A stretch of 41,092 nt of DNA, from positions 8,085 through 49,176 of the forward strand of contig VEQR01000018.1 of NCBI GenBank assembly GCA_018883125.1, read 5' to 3'. Under the pieces are notes generated by a model that saw only the letters and a list, made by a program, of their open reading frames with translations, was not told the origin of the DNA and made no database searches. Positions 39,401-41,092 of the stretch are shown one piece after another (position 1 is the first letter of the stretch; every line of letters begins with the position of its first letter). The stretch is from Candidatus Kapaibacterium sp. (GTDB taxonomy: Bacteria; Bacteroidota; Ignavibacteria; Kapaibacteriales; Kapaibacteriaceae). The position numbers and the translations under genes were made by a program.

Positions 39401-41092
39401 GTCAGACCAACGCTACGGGTTCCTTTACGGGGCTTGGCGCCGGATCATACGATGTAACAGTGATCGTTGCGGCAAGCGGCTCCGGTAAAAATCCGGCGTG
39501 CACAACATCGGCCGGCACGATGGTGATCTATGAGCCATCGACGGTAACGGCCTCTGTTGCCAAGACAAACATCAGCTGCAACGGTTCATCCGACGGTACG
39601 ATCACGGTATCGGGTACCTCGGGAGGCACGCACGCCGATGCCGCTTCACGCACGTACCGGTACATGGTCGCCCGCAGTGGCGGCAGCACCACAGGACCTC
39701 AAACATCAAGTTCTTTCACGGGTCTGCAGGCCGGCACATATACCGTATCGGTTGTTGCGCAGGCCACGGGTGCAAACCCTGCGTGTACGACGGCAGTATC
39801 CACGCAGGTCATCTATACACCGTCGACGGTGGCGTCAACAGTGGTCAAAACGAACATCAGTTGTAATGGTGCCAATGACGGTACGCTTACGGTGACGGGT
39901 ACCTCTGGTGGCACGCATACGGATGCCACAACGCGCGACTACAGCTATCGCCTTGTCAAGACCGGTGGGGGCGTGGACGTGACGAACACCACGGGAGCGT
40001 TCACTGGCCTCGGTGCCGGCACGTACACTGTGTCGGTGATCGCCGCTTCTTCGGGATCGGGTGTCAACCCCGTCTGCACCACTGCGGTCTCCACGCCGGT
40101 GATCTACGAACCGACTGCTGTTACGGGTGCTACATATGCGGTGAATTTCAGTGGCCTGTGCAACAACTGTACGGGCAACAAGAATGTTACCGGAACGCTT
40201 GGTCCGGTGGGCGCAAATCAATCGGGTTGGGTCAATGTTGATGTTGGTCATCCAGTTAATGGGCCCATCATCTGGCTGAGCTATAACTTCAACGCCACGA
40301 ATGCCGGTGGCGTAAATCCAATTTCGATAAATGTTCAATTCCGGAACCAAGGCGGCAATGCCGGCGGTGGAACAACCTCGACGAGTGCCTTTGATATTCT
40401 TTATGCAACGGGTATTCGCACAAACAGTGCCACAACAACGTTGACTTCGACGAGCGAAATACCATTCTCGACGTACAGTGTCTATCTCTATGCTCTCGGT
40501 GCAAACCAATGGTATTCGGTCAATGGCAGATCCAACCCGGAAACATTCACAGCGTCCAATGGATTCAACACTACTAACACCAAGCTGTTCACCGGCTTGT
40601 CGGGCCCACTGACCATTACACAGACAGCCGAGCAACTCATCAACGGCTTCTCGATCGTCGGCTCTGGCTCAATGGCCACGAAGACCAACATCACCTGTGC
40701 CGGTGCCAACGACGGAACGATTACCCTTTCGGTCATGGGGGGTACTCATGCCGATGCACCGACAAGGTCGTACTCATACAGTGCGGTAAAGGCCAATGGC
40801 GGCTACAGTCAGACCAACACATCGGGATTGTTTACGGGGCTTAGTGCTGGGACGTACGATCTTACCGTGGTAGCTGCTGCTAGTGGATCTGGAACAAATC
40901 CTGCCTGCACCACGGCCGCCGGCTCGGTGGTCATCTACGAGCCATCTGTAGTTACGGCTACGGTGGCCAAGACAAACATCAGCTGCAACGGTTCATCCGA
41001 CGGTACGATCACGGTATCGGGTACCTCGGGAGGCACGCACGCCGATGCCGCTTCACGCACGTACCGGTACATGGTCGCCCGCAGTGGCGGCA
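24481..41092 (+). CDS. Second giant multidomain adhesin-like protein, 3' incomplete, at least 5537 aa
   Basis: From ATG at 24481 the frame stays open to the window edge; sampled translation throughout agrees. The signal peptide ends CGILCTALSLSAQ, aligned with the first giant, and GGGGA lies 7 nt upstream. Order by position: beta-helices at 24550-25520 and 25530-26620 (paralogous to the first giant, with the same GPVKSSTTEG linker); SprB-type repeats 26638-27150; a choice-of-anchor-R-like region 27150-27710; then long and short SprB repeats broken by five copies of an unrecognised domain that opens YAVNF, a CBM5/12-like insert (twice) and a Cys-containing beta-rich insert (twice). A 3789-nt segment occurs twice, apparently identical. 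A sorting domain is expected beyond the window but cannot be seen. A T9SS-exported surface adhesin is inferred by homology to the first giant. Misassembly of the repeats is a real possibility. Confidence 0.85.
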   Translation, partial: MLFLRMLLLLCGILCTALSLSAQTTWYVRKNGATTGAGTLANPYRQIADIPTASLLNGDLIDLGDGDFDGTTISVSVHIAGGNAGNATWSNDAVTTLGTITINGTNQAVTIEGVRWAGGTVPVASEAPCQGAVVTITNTHFDQAGGINATALGGWNELYISDCEFDGADGAFTSTNAVTASGLSIVNVSENRFREFTQSALSITAGNLATITVRSNEFAANNSDATAGRSNRGAVIFTGHAGLTSAQIQNNVFDGDYNGVVVNDPVTSAISVRYNKFLVQSGTHAVKNIGTSGPLSATCNNYGANAAPSAVRSALSGSITALPYNFEGADVNGTDIGFEPNASQSCATNGPVKSSTTEGAGTSYFTITEAINASAIGAVVRVLADTYDENLSITKRLTLLCYTDPAGKTPVNLDTTSDGRTRTSFVTVNGVVTITSAADQAELNGFKITRPSSLSSTSLTLLQTNASLFTKIRNCWFVTSGATPGLTSPANGVVHAVRAGDLSIWQSKVDRPSSNDYMRALTFAAGNGIRNVRVERSTVQGSLQMSGLSALSKVVVDNNNITDAGIDGVAVTGNYAREMIVTNNTITNARENGVAWKNGASVGNGSVTVTNNLITGSGMSSATGTFAGIFIGSATTGGTTQDYTNNSVHSQNTGKNIINQRSGLTPTATCSWWGSLSEDDILTAFTGSVLYDDGSKGWRSAATNAATENGYTPSGNNCTVRSFTLALSKTNIGCNYANNGSVTATPTFASGDGAASYSWNSTPAQATATASGLAAGTYSVTVTSNSGNFRSSSAVILNPSLITATLAKTNVSCNGAADATITVTGAAGGTHTDAATRTYSYRVVRSGGSVDMTNTTGAFTGLSAGTYTVSVIAAAIGSSVPACTTSVQMLVDVDVTNTTAVHIGDSGPLRISEGALFFENIDDWVANSFTTGSASVVLKHVRFKSQYSESPNGLVVKIFDNAGNVPGDAIATLSSAVADGDGYYVFNATSDVNLAANTKYWWVASFDEPTTTNSYRQFRIPLTNGNSSPGDGFTFGFQAQARRKYNATGHEWFGVDDQYINKFSLRYVTLGDARLNNPSTVSATVTKRNIACAGASDGTITVSATGGTHADATTRSYSYSAVKVGGGYSQTNTTGSFTGLGAGSYDVSVIVAASGSGTNPACTTSAGTMVIYEPSAVTATVAKTNISCNGSSDGTITVSGTSGGTHADAGSRTYQYMVARSGGSTTGPQTSSSFTGLQAGTYTVSVIAQSTGASPACTTAVSTQVIYTPLAVTATVAKTNISCNGANDGTLTVTGTSGGTHTDAATRDYSYRLVKTGGGVDVTNTTGAFTGLGAGTYTISAIAASSGSGVNPVCTTAVSTPVIYEPSAVTAAGYAVNFAGLAPFRSGNKNVAGPLGPAGAYQSGWNNIEAGQKVNGGVIAASNDFTITNASGGGPISMNMKFSNEGGNAGDGAASTNDFDILFATSIRSNDAATTVTSTSTIPFSTYSVYLYVTGATFSVNGRTDAESFTSSNGFTTTNTKLFTGLSGPLTFTQNNNTLINGFSIIGSGSMASKTNITCAGANDGTISIAVMGGTHAEATSRTYTYSAVKAGGGYSQTNATGSFTGLGAGSYDLTVIAAASGSGTNPACTTAAGTVVIYEPSAVTSTISSTNVLCNGNSNGTITVSGTSGGTHTDAASRTYRYMIARSGGSTTGPQTAGTFTGLQAGTYTVSVIAQATGSTPACTTSASVTITQPLTLVASIASQENVSCFGGSNGTATAGQTGGTSPYTYLWSNTQTTETATGLAPGTYSVTVTDSKGCTASATATITQPPVLSASIASQTNVSCNGASTGTVTASQAGGTSPYTYSWSNGQTTQTATGLAAGTYSVTVTDSKNCTASATATITEPTAVSIESATQRRYLGVPGSESWQTAVGYPVNKGAYDNGVRYGVYDQVSFNGTDYVMTVYIGAAGYSPTGYPANWKPLSSLATISCNGASNGGIKVSASGGTGTLQYSINNSTWQTSNTFEGLAPNTYTVYVKDANSCQKSLGSIVITQPTVLAASIASQVNVSCNGGSDGTATVSASGGTSGYRYSWNTTPVQTTITATGLSAGTYTVTVQDANNCSATASAIITQPTVVTIASAAKKSYGSYFENPANWSSTASSGTTSRTVTTSGGSEVMRLGHDSKQFSATFVHTITAPESGVVAFDWAVRGCHSWFQSNASVRLWVGNTGNVIQTYYNQYGGCDWMANGTSSFHVTAGTQWGYTVTGSHFDGSYLLVGRVDIVRSTSRSDISCTGAADGGITVTASGGTGVLQYSKDDGTSYQTSNVFTGLSAGTYGIKVKDANNCVASTNVTISEPTVVTLSSASTNKSNNGYDVSCFGNNDGSITVTASGGTGTLQYSKDNGSNYQLSNVFTGLVAGTYSIKVKDNNNCTATTSATITQPPALTVAIVSSTNVSCNGGNNGTASASASGGTTDYRYSWNTTPARTTAAVTGLSAGTYTVTVLDANNCSATASVVITQPPALVASIDSKTDVLCFGGNDGAATVNRTGGTSPYTYLWSSGQTTQSITGLVAGTYSITVTDAQNCSSLATVTIAQPSAAVAIASPSLTHVACNNGATGAADITVSGGTVPYSYTWTKQGADGTYATTEDLTGLTSGTYTIVVNDKNGIAGGCTATTTIVITQPELPVSINVAGQTNVVCNGGSTGTIGISVGGGTPPYSYNWSKTGGGFTSTSKDLSGLTAGTYSVTVNDNNGIAGGCTDSKTIVVTEPSAPVSVVVSSSQNIACNGTSTGEINITASGGTAPYTYSWTKNGSTETYSTTEDLTGLSAGTYTIVVTDVNGNIGGCRASTSVTILEPTAITATVTKTNISCNGSVDGSITVSGASGGTHVSSGPRTFTYQAVRTGGGYSQTTSDGSFTGLGAGTYTVSVIAAAVTDVAPACTTSVSTVAIFEPTALSAAGYAVNFSGLCRDCSGNKNVTGTLGPVGAEQSGWVNVDVGQPVNYATPGLSYNFNATNAAGIAPISMNVQFMNQGGNAGGGTTSTSAFDILYATGIRSNGRTTTVTSTSPIPFATYSVYLYAPSAATYYTVNGRSNPESIIEANGFTTTNTKLFTGLSGPLTITQRDNTMINGFSIIGSGSLATKTNITCAGASDGTISVSVTGGTHADATTRSYSYSAVKVGGGYSQTNATGSFTGLGAGSYDVSVIMAASGSGTNPACTTSAGTMVIYEPSALTATVAKTNISCNGSSNGTITVSGTSGGTHAEAASRTYQYTIARSGGSTTGPQTSGSFTGLQAGTYTVSVIAQSTGASPACTTAVSTQVIYTPLAVTATVAKTNISCNGANDGTLTVTGTSGGTHTDAATRDYSYRLVKTGGGVDVTNTTGAFTGLGAGTYTISAIAASSGSGVNPVCTTAVSTPVIYEPSAVTAAGYAVNFAGLAPFRSGNKNVAGPLGPAGAYQSGWNNIEAGQKVNGGVIAASNDFTITNASGGGPISMNMKFSNEGGNAGDGAASTNDFDILFATSIRSNDAATTVTSTSTIPFSTYSVYLYVTGATFSVNGRTDAESFTSSNGFTTTNTKLFTGLSGPLTFTQNNNTLINGFSIIGSGSMASKTNITCAGANDGTISIAVMGGTHAEATSRTYTYSAVKAGGGYSQTNATGSFTGLGAGSYDLTVIAAASGSGTNPACTTAAGTVVIYEPSAVTSTISSTNVLCNGNSNGTITVSGTSGGTHTDAASRTYRYMIARSGGSTTGPQTAGTFTGLQAGTYTVSVIAQATGSTPACTTSASVTITQPLTLVASIASQENVSCFGGSNGTATAGQTGGTSPYTYLWSNTQTTETATGLAPGTYSVTVTDSKGCTASATATITQPPVLSASIASQTNVSCNGASTGTVTASQAGGTSPYTYSWSNGQTTQTATGLAAGTYSVTVTDSKNCTASATATITEPTAVSIESATQRRYLGVPGSESWQTAVGYPVNKGAYDNGVRYGVYDQVSFNGTDYVMTVYIGAAGYSPTGYPANWKPLSSLATISCNGASNGGIKVSASGGTGTLQYSINNSTWQTSNTFEGLAPNTYTVYVKDANSCQKSLGSIVITQPTVLAASIASQVNVSCNGGSDGTATVSASGGTSGYRYSWNTTPVQTTITATGLSAGTYTVTVQDANNCSATASAIITQPTVVTIASAAKKSYGSYFENPANWSSTASSGTTSRTVTTSGGSEVMRLGHDSKQFSATFVHTITAPESGVVAFDWAVRGCHSWFQSNASVRLWVGNTGNVIQTYYNQYGGCDWMANGTSSFHVTAGTQWGYTVTGSHFDGSYLLVGRVDIVRSTSRSDISCTGAADGGITVTASGGTGVLQYSKDDGTSYQTSNVFTGLSAGTYGIKVKDANNCVASTNVTISEPTVVTLSSASTNKSNNGYDVSCFGNNDGSITVTASGGTGTLQYSKDNGSNYQLSNVFTGLVAGTYSIKVKDNNNCTATTSATITQPPALTVAIVSSTNVSCNGGNNGTASASASGGTTDYRYSWNTTPARTTAAVTGLSAGTYTVTVLDANNCSATANVVIYEPSVVTATVAKTNISCNGSSDGTITVSGTSGGTHADAGSRTYQYSIARSGGSTTGPQTSSSFTGLQAGTYTVSVIAQSTGANPECSTAVSTQVIYSPSAVAATVAKTNISCNGANDGTLTVTGTSGGTNTDATTRDYSYRVVKTGGGVDVTNTTGAFTGLGAGTYTVSVIAASSGSGVNPVCTTTVATPVIYEPSVVTAAGYAVNFNGIYGQEEGKNVTGVLGPFEPITVYDPIPPGGRQGGWTNVNMGTSLHGNYYNTSVNFTMTNAAGGGPVAMNITVQNDGGNSGNGTTSTNDFDILFATGVRSESGTTTISTKGTIPFARYSVYLYATGEQGTNPYTVNGRTNYSLFTSSNGFTTSNTKLFGGLSGPLTITHTSSYNSMIHGFTIVPETSAFKTNITCAGANDGTISISVTGGTHADATTRSYSYSAVKVGGGFSQTNATGSFTGLGAGSYDVTVIVAASGSGKNPACTTSAGTMVIYEPSTVTASVAKTNISCNGSSDGTITVSGTSGGTHADAASRTYRYMVARSGGSTTGPQTSSSFTGLQAGTYTVSVVAQATGANPACTTAVSTQVIYTPSTVASTVVKTNISCNGANDGTLTVTGTSGGTHTDATTRDYSYRLVKTGGGVDVTNTTGAFTGLGAGTYTVSVIAASSGSGVNPVCTTAVSTPVIYEPTAVTGATYAVNFSGLCNNCTGNKNVTGTLGPVGANQSGWVNVDVGHPVNGPIIWLSYNFNATNAGGVNPISINVQFRNQGGNAGGGTTSTSAFDILYATGIRTNSATTTLTSTSEIPFSTYSVYLYALGANQWYSVNGRSNPETFTASNGFNTTNTKLFTGLSGPLTITQTAEQLINGFSIVGSGSMATKTNITCAGANDGTITLSVMGGTHADAPTRSYSYSAVKANGGYSQTNTSGLFTGLSAGTYDLTVVAAASGSGTNPACTTAAGSVVIYEPSVVTATVAKTNISCNGSSDGTITVSGTSGGTHADAASRTYRYMVARSGG
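27150..27710 (+). other. Choice-of-anchor-R-like region inside the second giant
   Basis: About 187 residues between SprB-type repeats, with no resemblance to them. Visible motifs are WVANSFTTG, then VVLKHVRF, then LVVKIFDNAGNVPG, then LAANTKYWWVASF, then FGFQAQARRKY. This order recalls choice-of-anchor R domains, in which a strand pattern around NSFTTG leads to a Y-W-W strand. The assignment is from memory of that family and is tentative. Confidence 0.45.
28006..29406 (+). repeat. Higher-order repeat, copy 1 (467 aa)
   Basis: Four domains in fixed order: a SprB-type repeat with YMVARSGG, one with YSYRLVKTGGG, the unrecognised YAVNF domain (28591-29130), and a SprB-type repeat with YSAVKAGGG. 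Each SprB-type unit ends in (Y/T)(E/T)P(S/L). The same order recurs at 34114, 38095 and 39541 and begins again at 40948. Confidence 0.85.
30150..30375 (+). other. CBM5/12-like insert
   Basis: About 75 residues between SprB repeats, with the spaced aromatic pattern GVRYGVYDQVSFNGTDYV, then GYSPTGYPANWKPL. The G..V.Y.G..Y...G..P....W order recalls chitin/cellulose-binding modules of families 5 and 12. Repeated at 36258-36483 within the large duplication. Ligand binding is inference only. Confidence 0.4.
30833..31270 (+). other. Unrecognised beta-rich insert with two cysteines
   Basis: About 145 residues not matching SprB repeats. Motifs: YFENPANW near the start, then VVAFDWAVRGCHSWF, then QYGGCDWM, then GSYLLVGRVDIV at the end. 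The two Cys-containing aromatic segments may pair. The fold looks like a jelly-roll anchor domain, but I cannot name a family. A second copy lies at 36941-37378. Confidence 0.5.
33292..33831 (+). other. YAVNF domain, diverged copy 2 of 5
   Basis: About 180 residues. Shared motifs: YAVNF(S/A/N)G, then NKNV(T/A)G.LGP, then GW.N(V/I), then QGGNAGGG (or EGGNAGDG), then FDIL(Y/F)AT, then YSVYLY, then TNTKLFTGLSGPL(T), then (I/H)GF(S/T)I. Other copies are near 28591-29130, 34699-35238, 38680-39264 and 40126-40671. Copies 1 and 3 are identical; the others differ, and copy 4 has a longer middle. The NF...AG/TG...W.N...Y.VYLY order faintly recalls a domain of planctomycete and verrucomicrobial surface proteins, but I cannot assign a family. 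Confidence 0.7.
34114..35514 (+). repeat. Higher-order repeat, copy 2 (467 aa)
   Basis: Same four-domain order as 28006-29406. The first 169 nt (34114-34282) differ from copy 1 at several positions; from 34283 on the two are indistinguishable. The junction lies inside the first SprB-type repeat, as expected if recombination took place between homologous repeats. Confidence 0.85.
34283..38071 (+). repeat. Large direct repeat, copy 2 (3789 nt)
   Basis: Second copy of 28175-31963. After 38071 the sequence does not continue as copy 1 does at 31964 but switches to a VVIYEPS-type repeat; both continuations share TGTGGTCATC at the switch. The 2319 nt between the two copies (31964-34282) is different sequence, made of SprB repeats and a diverged YAVNF domain. 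Confidence 0.9.
38095..39540 (+). repeat. Higher-order repeat, copy 3 (482 aa)
   Basis: Same domain order as copies 1 and 2 but clearly diverged: the YAVNF domain (38680-39264) is longer and begins YAVNFNGIYGQEEGKNV. The flanking SprB-type units remain close to the other copies. Confidence 0.8.
39541..40947 (+). repeat. Higher-order repeat, copy 4 (469 aa)
   Basis: Directly adjoins copy 3. Its YAVNF domain (40126-40671) is closest to the one at 33292, with CNNCTGNKNVTG against CRDCSGNKNVTG. The second SprB-type unit is almost the same as that of copies 1 and 2 at nucleotide level. Confidence 0.8.
40948..41092 (+). repeat. Higher-order repeat, copy 5 (start only)
   Basis: The first 48 residues of a fifth copy run to the window edge, ending YMVARSGG as in copies 1 and 4. 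Its first 56 nt belong to a 77-nt exact match with 38074-38150. The array therefore continues beyond the window. Confidence 0.75.

Overview
The window (about 41 kb, GC slightly above 50% by eye) is almost entirely coding on the + strand. It holds five genes, all for exported, repeat-built surface proteins. No tRNA, rRNA, transposase, CRISPR array or metabolic gene was seen. The C-terminus of the first giant protein is a type IX secretion system (T9SS) type A sorting domain, and the repeats are SprB-type, so the organism belongs to the Bacteroidota/Chlorobiota (FCB) group. The GC content and giant-adhesin style would fit Kapabacteria or Ignavibacteria-like lineages, but that placement is inference.

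Layout. (1) 1-686: 3' end of a surface/tail-fibre-like protein, cut by the window edge. (2) 739-4464: a 1241-aa exported protein made of the same tail-fibre-like modules. (3) 4649-23014: a 6121-aa giant with a signal peptide, paired beta-helix domains separated by SprB repeats, 13 Ig/PKD-like repeats of about 97 aa, a long SprB-type array, another beta-helix, a LamG-like domain and the T9SS sorting domain. A strong intrinsic terminator follows at 23067-23105. (4) 23143-24237: a 364-aa exported protein that matches only the first beta-helix module of the giants. (5) 24481 to the window end: a second giant, open for at least 5537 codons with no stop. It is a paralogue of gene 3 at its N-terminus and then diverges into SprB-type repeats interrupted by several other domains.

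The most striking signal is inside gene 5. A 3789-nt in-frame direct repeat (28175-31963 and 34283-38071, offset 6108 nt) looks identical at the nucleotide level, while neighbouring repeats have diverged. Around it sits a higher-order repeat of about 1.4 kb (three SprB-type domains plus one unrecognised domain) in four full copies, with a fifth starting at the window edge. Gene 3 shows the same behaviour on a smaller scale in a two-unit (582-nt) periodicity within its Ig-like array. The locus therefore looks like a recombination-driven factory for giant T9SS-exported adhesins.

Working together (inference): genes 3 and 5 probably make very long surface adhesins or filaments, exported by Sec and then T9SS. 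Gene 4 is a solo version of their N-terminal module, and genes 1-2 are fibrous surface proteins of another type. No T9SS machinery genes lie in the window.
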